The notes below the pieces were generated by a model. That model did not search any database. It was not told where the DNA came from and worked only from the letters and a program-made list of their open reading frames with translations. This document shows, piece after piece, positions 7,825 to 16,187 of a stretch of DNA of 64,000 nucleotides. The DNA lies in contig NZ_WPZO01000002.1 of the NCBI RefSeq assembly GCF_013031355.1, positions 1-64,000 on the forward strand, read 5' to 3'. Both the position numbers and the translations under genes were made by a program. Position 1 is the stretch's first letter, and the number at the start of each line of letters is the position of its first letter. The DNA comes from Ruegeria arenilitoris (GTDB lineage: Bacteria > Pseudomonadota > Alphaproteobacteria > Rhodobacterales > Rhodobacteraceae).

Positions 7825-8283
7825 ATGGCGGATTACCAGAATATTGCAAATACCGCTCGCCGGGACTGGATGGGCCTTTTGGCGCGTGCCCCGGATGACG
7901 CGCTGATCGAGTTGTGGGGCAAGGTTGGAACGCCCCCGAGCTTTGACTGGCTTCGCAGCCCTGAAGTGGGCGGTGTCATGGTGCGCGGTCGGACAGGAGG
8001 TACAGGCGCGCCGTTCAACCTTGGTGAAATGACCGTCACGCGGTGTTCGCTGGTGCTGAAGGACGGCACGGTCGGGCATGGCTATGTGCAGGGTCGGTCG
8101 AAGCGCAAGGCTGAAGCTGCAGCACTGATCGATGCGCTGATGCAGACTGATGCAGCCGAGGAAATTCGTGCCTCGGTGATCACACCGCTCAGCCAGCAGA
8201 TGCAGGACGCTAGAACGGCGCGGGCCGCGAAAGCCGCTGCCACGAAAGTTGAGTTCTTCACGCTGGTACGGGGAGAGGATTAA
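7825..8283 (+). CDS. phnG: C-P lyase core subunit PhnG
   Basis: A 152-residue cytosolic subunit of the PhnGHIJ core. With PhnI, PhnH and PhnL it takes part in coupling alkylphosphonate to the ribose C1 of ATP with loss of adenine. The start is the ATG at 7825 behind AAGAGG; an in-frame ATG at 7786 lies in the operator region and is rejected. Family sequences NLGEMTVTRCSLVL and GHGYVQGRSKRKAEAAALIDAL are clear. The TAA stop overlaps the phnH ATG by one base, so translation is coupled. Confidence 0.94.
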   Translation: MADYQNIANTARRDWMGLLARAPDDALIELWGKVGTPPSFDWLRSPEVGGVMVRGRTGGTGAPFNLGEMTVTRCSLVLKDGTVGHGYVQGRSKRKAEAAALIDALMQTDAAEEIRASVITPLSQQMQDARTARAAKAAATKVEFFTLVRGED

Positions 8284-8858
8284 TGAACGCGCAAACCCAG
8301 TTCTCGGGCGGCTTTGACAATGCACCGATCGATGCAGCCCATGCCTTCCGTGCTGCTATGACAGTCATGGCACGGCCAGGTGAGATTCGGTTGATTTCGG
8401 GTGCGCAACCACCGGCGCCTTTGTCTGCGGCAGCGGGGACGTTGCTGCTGACCCTATGTGATCCAGAAACCCGAGTGCATCTGGCAGGCGACTTGGACAC
8501 GGATGCTGTACGCCAATGGCTAACCTTCCACACAGGCGCTCCGATTTCCGAGGCGCCCGAGGCGGATTTTGCCGTTGGATCGTGGCAGGCGCTTGGGCCG
8601 CTGTCCCAGTATCGCATCGGAACACCGGAATATCCTGACCGGTCGGCGACCCTGATTGTCGAATGCGACGACTTGCAACAAGCGGGTGCGGAACTGACCG
8701 GCCCGGGGATCAAAGGCACTGCGCATCTTTCTTTGCCGAACGTGCCGACGCTTCAGGCCAACGCGGCGCTCTATCCTTTGGGCTGCGACTTCTTCTTCAC
8801 AAGCGGTGACAGGCTGGCAGCCCTGCCGCGCAGCACGCAGATCAAGGCGGAGGGTTAG
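8283..8858 (+). CDS. phnH: C-P lyase core subunit PhnH
   Basis: A 191-residue PhnH, part of the PhnGHIJ complex that makes ribose-1-phosphonate triphosphate from ATP and phosphonate. The N-terminal GGFDNAPIDAAHAFRAAMTV and the segment ARPGEIRLISGAQPPAPLSA match the family, which has a PLP-transferase-like fold without the cofactor lysine. Length is normal. It starts on the last base of the phnG stop and is separated from phnI by three bases. Confidence 0.94.
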   Translation: MNAQTQFSGGFDNAPIDAAHAFRAAMTVMARPGEIRLISGAQPPAPLSAAAGTLLLTLCDPETRVHLAGDLDTDAVRQWLTFHTGAPISEAPEADFAVGSWQALGPLSQYRIGTPEYPDRSATLIVECDDLQQAGAELTGPGIKGTAHLSLPNVPTLQANAALYPLGCDFFFTSGDRLAALPRSTQIKAEG

Positions 8859-8861
8859 GCC

Positions 8862-9953
8862 ATGTATGTCGCTGTCAAAGGTGGTGAGAAGGCCATCGAT
8901 AACGCCCATGCCTGGTTGGCCGAAGAACGCCGTGGATCGACGGATATTGCCGAGTTGAGCATCGCGCAAATCCGCGAACAACTGTCCCTTGCGGTGAACC
9001 GGGTGATGGCCGAAGGGTCGTTGTACGACCCGGACTTGGCGGCCCTGGCGATCAAACAGGCGCGTGGGGATCTGATCGAGGCGATCTTTCTGATCCGCGC
9101 ATACCGCACGACACTACCCCGGTTCGGCTATTCCAACCCGGTGGAAACCGGTGAGATGGCTTGTGACCGCCGGATTTCGGCGACGTTCAAGGATGCGCCG
9201 GGCGGTCAGGTTTTGGGGCCGACCTTCGATTACACTCACCGCCTGTTGGATTTCAAACTGGCCGCCGAGGGTGAAGTTCCCGCAGCCCCCGAAGCCCAGC
9301 CGCGTGTGGAGCCAACGCCGCATATCTCTGAGTTCCTCAAGGGCGAGGACATCATTCAGGACGAACCCGCCAGCGACGCCACCCCCGGCGACCTGACCCG
9401 CGAGCCGATGGAGTTCCCGGCCGGTCGCCCCCTGCGCCTGCAATCGCTGACGCGAGGGGATGAAGGGTTCGTGCTGGGAATGGCCTATTCGACACAACGC
9501 GGTTACGCCCGAAACCATGCCTTTGTCGGCGAGTTGCGTATCGGTAAGGTCGCGGTCGAGATGGACATCCCCGAGCTGGGCTTCGCCATCGAGATCGGCG
9601 AGGTCGAGCTGACCGAATGCGAGACCGTCAACCAGTTCAAGGGGTCAAAGACCGAACCGCTGCAGTTCACCCGCGGCTATGGGCTGGTCTTTGGTCAATC
9701 GGAACGCAAATCCATCGCCATGGCTCTGGTTGATCGCGCGCTGCGCTGGGAAGAACTGGGTGAGGATAATCTGGGCGCTCCAGCGCAGGACGAGGAGTTT
9801 GTCCTGAGCCACGCCGACAACATTCAGGCCACCGGGTTCCTCGAACACATCAAGCTGCCGCACTACGTGGATTTCCAGTCCGAATTGGAACTGGTCCGCA
9901 AGCTGCGCCGCGAGGCCGAAGAACGGATCACACCGAGGGAAGCTGCGGAATGA
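8862..9953 (+). CDS. phnI: C-P lyase core subunit PhnI
   Basis: A 363-residue PhnI. In E. coli this subunit carries nucleosidase activity and, with PhnGHL, replaces adenine of ATP by the phosphonate. The start MYVAVKGGEKAI is typical. Other family stretches are FGYSNPVETGEMACDRRIS and LPHYVDFQSELELVRKLRRE. The GGAGGGTTAGGCC before the ATG is a good binding site. Unusually, phnJ does not follow at once: 262 nt of unrelated, partly AT-rich DNA separate phnI from phnJ. Confidence 0.95.
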   Translation: MYVAVKGGEKAIDNAHAWLAEERRGSTDIAELSIAQIREQLSLAVNRVMAEGSLYDPDLAALAIKQARGDLIEAIFLIRAYRTTLPRFGYSNPVETGEMACDRRISATFKDAPGGQVLGPTFDYTHRLLDFKLAAEGEVPAAPEAQPRVEPTPHISEFLKGEDIIQDEPASDATPGDLTREPMEFPAGRPLRLQSLTRGDEGFVLGMAYSTQRGYARNHAFVGELRIGKVAVEMDIPELGFAIEIGEVELTECETVNQFKGSKTEPLQFTRGYGLVFGQSERKSIAMALVDRALRWEELGEDNLGAPAQDEEFVLSHADNIQATGFLEHIKLPHYVDFQSELELVRKLRREAEERITPREAAE

Positions 9954-10215
9954 CCTTAGGGACCAGACTGTTCAACGCCGGTGGCTTCAGCACTTGTCCG
10001 CGGTTCTGCTTTCCCGGATTGGGCACTGTTGCGCTTCGAACACGGATGCGGCGCGCCAATCGAACACCAGACCCCCTTTGGGTCTCTCCGTTGCGCGCGG
10101 CGGCGATGTTTCGCGTGACGGTTATGTCTGAAGAGATAGGCCAAAATGACCAAAACGAACGCGGTAACAACAATTACGTCCATAAAAACACCAATAAAAA
10201 AGCGAAGTACAAAAA
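9954..10215. other. Unexplained spacer splitting phnI and phnJ
   Basis: These 262 nt sit where phnI and phnJ are normally contiguous. They contain a 6-bp hairpin (AGACCC 10069-10074 with GGGTCT 10080-10085). From about 10120 an A-rich tract runs up to the phnJ start and differs clearly in base composition from its neighbours. On the minus strand, a frame from ATG 10183 to 9956 would encode one membrane helix plus a basic tail (MDVIVVTAFVLVILAYLF at the start). It lacks a clear ribosome binding site. No transposase fragment is recognisable. Confidence 0.5.
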
Positions 10216-11076
10216 ATGAATGAGTATAATTTCGCATATTTGGACGAACAAACCAAGCGGATGATCCGCCGTGCCATCCTGAAAGGGCTGGCGGTGCCCG
10301 GATATCAGGTTCCTTTTGCCAGCCGTGAGATGCCGATGCCCTATGGCTGGGGCACCGGTGGGGTGCAGGTCTCGGCTGCGACGCTGACGCCGGATGATAC
10401 CTTCAAGGTGATCGATCAAGGCGCGGACGACACCACCAACGCCGTTTCGATCCGCAAGTTCTTTGAGAACACCGCAGGCGTCGAGACCACCGAGGAAACC
10501 GAGAAGGCCACGGTCATCCAGACCCGTCACCGCATCCCCGAAGCGAAGCTGACCGAGGATCAGATCCTTGTCTATCAGGTGCCGATCCCGGAACCTCTGC
10601 GGTTCCTGGAACCGCGCGAGACCGAGACGCGCAAGATGCACAGCCTTGAGGAATATGGCCTGATGCATGTGAAATTGTACGAGGACATCAGCCAGCACGG
10701 CGCGATTTCGACCTCGTACGCCTACCCGGTGAAAGTGTCGGGGCGGTACGTGATGGACCCGTCTCCGATCCCGAAATTCGACAACCCCAAGCTTGAGATG
10801 GATGCGATTCAACTGTTCGGGGCCGGGCGGGAACAGCGCATCTATGCGGTGCCGCCGCACACCAAAGTCGTCAGTCTCGATTTCGAGGATTACCCGTTCG
10901 AAGCCACCAAGGCCGACCATCCCTGTGACCTGTGCGGTGCCGAGGACAGCTATCTGGACGAGGTGATCATGGATGATGCAGGCAACCGGATGTTTGTCTG
11001 TTCGGACACCGATTTCTGCCGGTCCCGCCGCGCGCAGGGCCACGAAGGACGCTTGAGCAAGGAGGGCGCGGTATGA
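10216..11076 (+). CDS. phnJ: Alpha-D-ribose 1-methylphosphonate 5-phosphate C-P-lyase PhnJ
   Basis: A 286-residue radical-SAM enzyme that cuts the carbon-phosphorus bond, giving 5-phosphoribosyl 1,2-cyclic phosphate and a hydrocarbon. The cysteine motif is exactly CX2CX21CX5C, at Cys237, 240, 262 and 268. This matches the iron-sulfur ligands and catalytic thiyl cysteine of PhnJ. Gly-rich PMPYGWGTGGVQVSAATL is also conserved. The start, MNEYNFAYLDEQTKRM, is the family norm. No good Shine-Dalgarno precedes it (only AAGTACAAAAA), unlike its neighbours. It overlaps phnK by 4 nt. Confidence 0.96.
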   Translation: MNEYNFAYLDEQTKRMIRRAILKGLAVPGYQVPFASREMPMPYGWGTGGVQVSAATLTPDDTFKVIDQGADDTTNAVSIRKFFENTAGVETTEETEKATVIQTRHRIPEAKLTEDQILVYQVPIPEPLRFLEPRETETRKMHSLEEYGLMHVKLYEDISQHGAISTSYAYPVKVSGRYVMDPSPIPKFDNPKLEMDAIQLFGAGREQRIYAVPPHTKVVSLDFEDYPFEATKADHPCDLCGAEDSYLDEVIMDDAGNRMFVCSDTDFCRSRRAQGHEGRLSKEGAV

Positions 11077-11843
11077 CTCCGTTGTTGCAGGTCAAAGGTA
11101 TTCAGAAACACTATGGCGCGCGCATCGGCTGTACTGGCGTCAGTTTTGATCTCTACCCCGGTGAGGTGATGGGCATTGTCGGCGAAAGCGGTTCCGGCAA
11201 ATCGACCTTGCTGAACTGCCTTGCGGGGCATCTTGAGCCTGACGCGGGGCAGGTGGTCTTTGATACGCGCACCGATGGCCCCGTGGATACGGTGACCATG
11301 TCGGAACCCGAACGACGTATGCTGGGCCGTACCGATTGGGCCTTTGTCCACCAGCATGCCCGCGACGGGCTGCGCATGTCGGTAAGTGCAGGCGGTAATA
11401 TTGGCGAGCGGCTGATGGCCGTTGGCGACCGTCACTATGGTCAGATCCGCGACCGCGCGATTGACTGGCTGGGCCGGGTCGAGATCGACGGCGCCCGCGT
11501 GGATGACCGTCCGACCGCGTTTTCAGGCGGGATGCAGCAACGCCTGCAGATCGCGCGCAATCTGGTGACGGGGCCTCGGCTGGTGTTCATGGACGAGCCG
11601 ACGGGCGGTCTGGATGTTTCGGTTCAGGCGCGGCTGCTGGACCTGCTGCGCGGGCTGGTGCGTGAAATGGGGCTGAGCGCCATTATCGTCACGCATGATC
11701 TGGCTGTGGTGCGCCTGCTGGCAGATCGGCTGATGGTGATGAAGGACGGTTACGTGGTCGAGGCCGGTTTGACCGATCAGGTTCTGGATGATCCGCAACA
11801 CGCTTATACGCAGCTGCTTGTATCAAGCGTACTGCAGGTTTGA
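11073..11843 (+). CDS. phnK: C-P lyase ABC-type subunit PhnK
   Basis: A 256-residue ABC ATPase without a membrane partner. In E. coli PhnK docks on the PhnGHIJ core and is needed for C-P lyase activity in vivo. Walker A GESGSGKST (about 38-46), signature FSGGMQQRLQIARN (about 150-163), Walker B LVFMDEP and the switch His in IVTHDLA are all intact. It resembles oligopeptide-transport ATPases, but its position between phnJ and phnL settles the assignment. Confidence 0.94.
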   Translation: MTPLLQVKGIQKHYGARIGCTGVSFDLYPGEVMGIVGESGSGKSTLLNCLAGHLEPDAGQVVFDTRTDGPVDTVTMSEPERRMLGRTDWAFVHQHARDGLRMSVSAGGNIGERLMAVGDRHYGQIRDRAIDWLGRVEIDGARVDDRPTAFSGGMQQRLQIARNLVTGPRLVFMDEPTGGLDVSVQARLLDLLRGLVREMGLSAIIVTHDLAVVRLLADRLMVMKDGYVVEAGLTDQVLDDPQHAYTQLLVSSVLQV

Positions 11844-11854
11844 AGGTGAAGGCG

Positions 11855-12538
11855 ATGATTGAGCTTAAGGATGTAAGTAAGAGCTTTACCCTGCACAATC
11901 AGGGTAGCGCGGTGATCCCGGTGATGGAAGGCGCCTCGCTAAAGGTTGCGCCCGGTGAGTGTGTGGCGCTTACGGGTGCGTCGGGGGCGGGCAAGTCCAC
12001 CCTGATGCGGGTGATTTACGGAAACTATCTGGCGGCGTCCGGGCAGGTTCTGGTCGGTGGTCTGGATGTGGCACAGGCCGAGCCGCGCGAGATTCTGGCG
12101 CTGCGCCGCGAGACGCTGGGCTATGTCAGCCAGTTTCTGCGCGTGGTGCCTCGGGTGCCGACGCTGGAGGTGGTGGCAGAACCCTTGTTGGCCATTGGGT
12201 GTGACCGCCAGGTTGCGCTGGACAAGGCGGCGGCTTTGCTGGCGCGGTTGAACATACCGGAACGTCTGTGGTCGCTGAGCCCGACAACCTTTTCAGGGGG
12301 TGAGCAACAACGGGTGAACATCGCCCGCGGCTTTGCGCATGACTATCCGGCGATGTTGCTGGACGAACCCACGGCTTCGTTGGATGCGCAGAACAGGGAA
12401 ACGGTGCTGTCGCTGATCGAAGAGGCCAAGGCGCGCGGTGCTGCCATCGTTGGCATTTTTCACGATATCGGCGCGCGCAACCAGGTCTGCGACCGCGAGA
12501 TCAACGTCTCGGACTTCACCCCCGGAGTGGCCGCATGA
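11855..12538 (+). CDS. phnL: C-P lyase ABC-type subunit PhnL
   Basis: A 227-residue ABC ATPase that works with PhnGHI in forming the ribose-phosphonate nucleotide. I chose ATG 11855 (MIELKDVSKSF) because GAAGGTGAAGG precedes it; TTG 11840 is in frame but has no binding site. Walker A GASGAGKST, signature FSGGEQQRVNIARG and Walker B AMLLDEP are intact. Its 3' end overlaps phnN by 4 nt. Confidence 0.93.
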   Translation: MIELKDVSKSFTLHNQGSAVIPVMEGASLKVAPGECVALTGASGAGKSTLMRVIYGNYLAASGQVLVGGLDVAQAEPREILALRRETLGYVSQFLRVVPRVPTLEVVAEPLLAIGCDRQVALDKAAALLARLNIPERLWSLSPTTFSGGEQQRVNIARGFAHDYPAMLLDEPTASLDAQNRETVLSLIEEAKARGAAIVGIFHDIGARNQVCDREINVSDFTPGVAA

Positions 12539-13083
12539 GCCCTGCGCCGGTCATAGCGGTCGTTGGTCCTTCGGGCGTTGGCAAGGACAGCGTGATGGAG
12601 GCGCTGGAGGCCCGCGCGCCGGGTATCGTCAGAGCCCGCCGGGTGATCACCCGTCCCGAAGGCGAAGAGGGCGAAGACTTCGACCGTGTATCCGTTGAAG
12701 TGTTTCAGCAGATGGCAGCCGAAGGCGCCTTTGCCCTACACTGGCCCGCGCATGGGTTGTCCTACGGCGTGCCCAAGGGAATTGATGACCTGAGGCACAA
12801 ATCGGATGCGGTTCTGGTCAACCTGTCCCGGGCGATTCTGCTGCAGGCGCAAGAGGTGTTTGGCGATCTGATTGTGATCTCTCTGACCGCTGATCCCGAG
12901 GTGCTGGCGCAACGTCTGTCAACGCGCGCCCGCGAATGCGTCCTTGAACAGGAGCGGCGGCTGGCGCGCGCCGCGAAACCGCTGCCAGTGGAATTGAAAC
13001 GGGTCATCCAGGTCGACAACTCCGGGCCATTGGAAGCAACGGTGGCGGCCATCCTGTCCCAGATTCAGCCGGAAAGGGCGTAG
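12535..13083 (+). CDS. phnN: Ribose 1,5-bisphosphate phosphokinase PhnN
   Basis: A 182-residue guanylate-kinase-like enzyme that phosphorylates ribose 1,5-bisphosphate to PRPP, returning the C-P lyase sugar to nucleotide synthesis. P-loop GPSGVGKDS lies at about 11-19, and the acceptor-side RRVITRPEGEEGEDF follows. It is the last gene of the phnGHIJKLN operon. Its end overlaps the convergent DUF1045 gene by 19 nt, so a terminator must lie inside coding DNA or be absent. Confidence 0.94.
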   Translation: MSPAPVIAVVGPSGVGKDSVMEALEARAPGIVRARRVITRPEGEEGEDFDRVSVEVFQQMAAEGAFALHWPAHGLSYGVPKGIDDLRHKSDAVLVNLSRAILLQAQEVFGDLIVISLTADPEVLAQRLSTRARECVLEQERRLARAAKPLPVELKRVIQVDNSGPLEATVAAILSQIQPERA

Positions 13084-13748
13084 CGATGGATCAGGTGAAA
13101 GCGCCCGTCTTCAGCCTCGCCTATAAGGGCCAGATCGGTGATCGGGAACGGTTTGGGCAGCAGGGGGACAAGCTTCGATTGCAGGGCGGCTTGAACCGTT
13201 GCCAGCGTCGGTTTGTCCAGCTTGCCACTAAGCGTGATGTGAAAGCGGAAGGCCTCCATCACGTAAGGATAACCCCATTGCACCAGATTGGCGTCCTGTT
13301 CGGGCGACAGACCAGCGGCGCGGCGACGCTCCAATTCGGCTTCGGGCGCGGGCGAACGGAAACTGTCCAGATCGCGCACGCAGGCGGCGGCCAGCGTGTT
13401 CAGCGCGGCCTCATCCCCCAGCGGGCGCAGGGCCAGAAACCGGCCGAGGCGGGCGATTTCCAACCCGTCCAGAGTGACCGGAGGCTGCACCTGCGCAAGC
13501 CGCGCGCAGGCCTCGGTCAACGCCTCTATCGACTGCCCGTCGCGCAGGCGGAAGGGCGGCTTCATCGTCGCGTGCAGCCCATATTTGCGCGGCACTTGCG
13601 TGACGGCTTCGACGTCCACGCCGTCGACCGTCGGATGCGCGACACCCTCACCAGTTTCCATGTCCCAGCCCAGCCAGCTGGTGGCGAATTTCGTCCATTC
13701 AGCCTCGGCCGGTGGTGCAAAATAGATCGCGTATCGCGTGAATGTCAC
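13065..13748 (-). CDS. DUF1045 phosphonate-locus protein, probable 2H phosphoesterase
   Basis: A 227-residue cytosolic protein of the family found only as a companion of C-P lyase genes. Two HxT motifs, H59-A-T61 (in YGLHATMKPPF) and H170-I-T172 (in FRFHITLSGK), are spaced as in 2H phosphoesterases, which open 2',3'- or 1'',2''-cyclic phosphates. No phnP is present, so it may hydrolyse 5-phosphoribosyl 1,2-cyclic phosphate; that is inference. It starts at GTG 13748 behind AGGAGG and is divergent from phnM. Confidence 0.85.
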   Translation of the reverse strand: MTFTRYAIYFAPPAEAEWTKFATSWLGWDMETGEGVAHPTVDGVDVEAVTQVPRKYGLHATMKPPFRLRDGQSIEALTEACARLAQVQPPVTLDGLEIARLGRFLALRPLGDEAALNTLAAACVRDLDSFRSPAPEAELERRRAAGLSPEQDANLVQWGYPYVMEAFRFHITLSGKLDKPTLATVQAALQSKLVPLLPKPFPITDLALIGEAEDGRFHLIHRYALSG

Positions 13749-13800
13749 ATTGGCCTCCTATGCGTGGCCTTCCCAATAGCTCAGACTGTGTGAAGTTCAG

Positions 13801-14940
13801 ATGACAGAAGAAATGATCCTTGCCAATGCCATGCTTGTTCTGCCGGATGAGACCGTGACGGGCAGCGTGCGGATTGTTGGCGAAACCATTGCCGAGATCA
13901 CCACAGGCACCGCGGTTCCTGCGGGGGCGGTCGATTGCGGCGGTGACTATGTCAGCCCCGGTTTGGTCGAACTGCATACGGATAACCTTGAGCGTCATAT
14001 CCAGCCGCGCCCCAAGGTCGACTGGCCTCATGCGGCGGCGATCCTGGCCCATGATGCCGAACTGGCCAGCACCGGGATCACGACGGTTTTCGACGCGATG
14101 CGCATCGGTTCGATCCCCAGTGGCAATCGGTACAAGAAATACGCCCGCGAACTGTCGCGCGAGCTGTGGCAGTTGCGCGAACAGGACGCGCTGAAGATCA
14201 GCCATTTCCTGCACCTGCGGGCCGAGGTCTGTTCGGAAACTCTGGTCGCAGAATTGGATGAGTTCGGGCCCGAAGATCGCGTCGGGCTGGTATCTTTGAT
14301 GGACCACACGCCCGGCCAGCGGCAGTTCCGGGACATGTCGCAGCTCGAAGCCTACATGAAGGGCAAACACGGCATGACCGATGATGACTTTCTGCAGCAT
14401 GTCGCGCAGCTTAAGGCCTTGCGGGACCGGTTCGGTGACCAGCACGAGGTAGAAACTGTCAAGGCCGCACGGCGTTTCGGTGCGATGCTGGCCAGTCACG
14501 ATGATACCACGCAGGAACAGGTAGCGGTGTCCGCCGGGCACGGTATTCGGCTCGCCGAGTTTCCTACTACGGTCGAGGCCGCCCGGGCCTGCCACGATCA
14601 CGGTATCAAGGTGATGATGGGTGCGCCCAATGTGATCCGCGGGGGATCGCATTCCGGCAACGTGGCCGCGCAGGAGTTGGCCGATCTGGGCCATCTCGAC
14701 ATTCTGTCCTCGGACTACGTTCCGGCCGCGCTGCTGTTGTCAGCGACACGTCTGGGCGAGAGTTGGGGGGATATGGCGCGCGGGCTGCGCACCGTAACCC
14801 AAACCCCGGCGCGCGTTGTCGGTTTGGGGGATCGTGGAGAATTGCGCCATGGCGCCCGCGCGGACATCATCCGGTTCCGTATGCGCGAGGGCGCGCCCGC
14901 TTTGAACGGTGTCTGGTCACGTGGGCGGCGTGTGGCCTGA
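13801..14940 (+). CDS. phnM: Alpha-D-ribose 1-methylphosphonate 5-triphosphate diphosphatase PhnM
   Basis: A 379-residue amidohydrolase-superfamily enzyme that removes pyrophosphate from the ribose-phosphonate triphosphate, giving the PhnJ substrate. The family signature VELHTDNLERH follows strand 1 (about 60-70), and metal-site histidines include those in LVSLMDHTPGQRQF, LASHDD and GAPNVIRGGSHSGN. Its own short upstream region (52 nt) is shared with the divergent DUF1045 gene. The stop abuts the stop of the convergent methyltransferase gene. Confidence 0.95.
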   Translation: MTEEMILANAMLVLPDETVTGSVRIVGETIAEITTGTAVPAGAVDCGGDYVSPGLVELHTDNLERHIQPRPKVDWPHAAAILAHDAELASTGITTVFDAMRIGSIPSGNRYKKYARELSRELWQLREQDALKISHFLHLRAEVCSETLVAELDEFGPEDRVGLVSLMDHTPGQRQFRDMSQLEAYMKGKHGMTDDDFLQHVAQLKALRDRFGDQHEVETVKAARRFGAMLASHDDTTQEQVAVSAGHGIRLAEFPTTVEAARACHDHGIKVMMGAPNVIRGGSHSGNVAAQELADLGHLDILSSDYVPAALLLSATRLGESWGDMARGLRTVTQTPARVVGLGDRGELRHGARADIIRFRMREGAPALNGVWSRGRRVA

Positions 14941-15417
14941 TCAGGCGCGATAGAACAGATACCGGTCCGGCGCGATTGTGTCCGGGCCGCTGATTTGTTC
15001 AAAGCCCACCAGAGGCTGCCCTGAAATCAGCAATCCGCCGGGCTGCATCACCTGCGCGATCAGAGGGCTGAGGCGTGCCGCTTCGGCTACGTCTTCTTCC
15101 TTGATGCCGCGTCCGAAGTCATAATGCGCCAGCGCGATTTTGGCCCCGCCTGCGGCCAGTTTTTCCAGCATGGGTTCTGCTTCGCCCTGCAAAAAATCCT
15201 CGGCCGGGGGAGTGCTGGAGGGGTGGCATTGCAGCACTCGATCCATCACCCAGATGCGCCGCTGTGGCAGGATCTCCCGCAGGTGATCATAGGTGCGACC
15301 GTTGCCCAGCCCCATGTCCAGAACGTCGCCCTCCATCTCGCTGATCTGAGCGACGGCCCAGTTCAGCCCGTCGCGTTGCGCAGTCAGGCGGCGCAGCATG
15401 GAATCCAGTCGGCTCAT
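14941..15417 (-). CDS. Small class I SAM-dependent methyltransferase
   Basis: A 158-residue protein with the SAM-binding glycine loop VLDMGLGNGRTYDHL (about 32-46) and the acidic strand RIWVMDRV. It is only about 160 residues, so the substrate-recognition part is minimal. A clear paralogue lies at 31711-32208, sharing GLGNGRTY, HP.STPP and LISG/MVSS patches. It is the seventh and last gene of the coupled glycosyltransferase operon, overlapping the upstream gene by 4 nt. It may methylate the glycan or a carrier; the substrate is unknown. Confidence 0.75.
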   Translation of the reverse strand: MSRLDSMLRRLTAQRDGLNWAVAQISEMEGDVLDMGLGNGRTYDHLREILPQRRIWVMDRVLQCHPSSTPPAEDFLQGEAEPMLEKLAAGGAKIALAHYDFGRGIKEEDVAEAARLSPLIAQVMQPGGLLISGQPLVGFEQISGPDTIAPDRYLFYRA

Positions 15418-16187
15418 TCGGGGTCTCCGTTTGGTGTGTCGGCGGGCAAGGTCCAGGCGACACCGGGGCCGTCCAGGAGCCTGCGCAGCAATTCTTCGGT
15501 AAAGGTCCAGATGTCGGGATCATGAACTAGGTGATGGGTCAAAACGCCGAAAGGCTCGGCATTGTCGGTTCGTTTTTCGCGTCGGTCACGCAGCAACTCA
15601 GTCGCTTGGGTAATCAGCTTGTCCGGAGCGACCAGCCCTCGTGACCCCCGCCAGTCGATCGGGTCCAGATGGGTGTTAATCTGCTCCAGTCCAGGCACGG
15701 GCATTCGCGTCTTTCGCGGGGTTGCGGTCGAGACAACGCGATACCCCAGCCCCGGTAATTCCCGAACCACTTCGGGCGCGATCCGGTTCCAGGGGGGTAC
15801 GAAGATCGGGCACAGCCTGTCTTCGAACAAGGCGTGCAACCGTTCGAACCCCGCATGCGTGTCGGCAAGGATATCCGGCATCGGTCTGTGCAGGCGGAAT
15901 TCGGACTTCTTTTCATCCGGTGGGGCGTGGTTCTGATGCGCCCAGCCGTGTACAACCGGAATCAGCGTGTCGCGCTGCCCGACGTACTCCACCAACCCGG
16001 TGTCGGCGTAATGGGGAATGATCGCAAGATGGACGGGCAGGCCGAGGGTCCGAGACAGCTCTGACAGTTTCTCAAGCTGTGGCGTTACTGAGACCGCGTC
16101 ATCGTCCCGCCACCACAGGGGCAGGGTCAGACCCTGCGTCCGCCAGATTTGCAACTCGGTTTCCAAGGGGCGCCAGTCGACTGTCAT
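15414..16187 (-). CDS. Polysaccharide-deacetylase-like (NodB-fold) protein
   Basis: A 257-residue protein. The strand-1 metal site is WWRDDDA (about 26-32) and the second motif is VHGWAHQNH, in place of the usual HSxxH. A later FVPPWNRIAPEVVRELPGLGY matches the RxPW/PPWN region of carbohydrate esterase family 4. No signal peptide is seen, so it should act on a cytoplasmic precursor. I chose ATG 16187 because it forms an ATGA overlap with the upstream stop; an ATG seven codons earlier is in frame. It may N-deacetylate a sugar built by the neighbouring transferases. Confidence 0.75.
   Translation of the reverse strand: MTVDWRPLETELQIWRTQGLTLPLWWRDDDAVSVTPQLEKLSELSRTLGLPVHLAIIPHYADTGLVEYVGQRDTLIPVVHGWAHQNHAPPDEKKSEFRLHRPMPDILADTHAGFERLHALFEDRLCPIFVPPWNRIAPEVVRELPGLGYRVVSTATPRKTRMPVPGLEQINTHLDPIDWRGSRGLVAPDKLITQATELLRDRREKRTDNAEPFGVLTHHLVHDPDIWTFTEELLRRLLDGPGVAWTLPADTPNGDPE

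Noticed and set aside
13749..13800. Pho box in the DUF1045-phnM gap
   Set aside because: A single half-site-like TGTCAC is present, but no second half-site lies 11 bp away.
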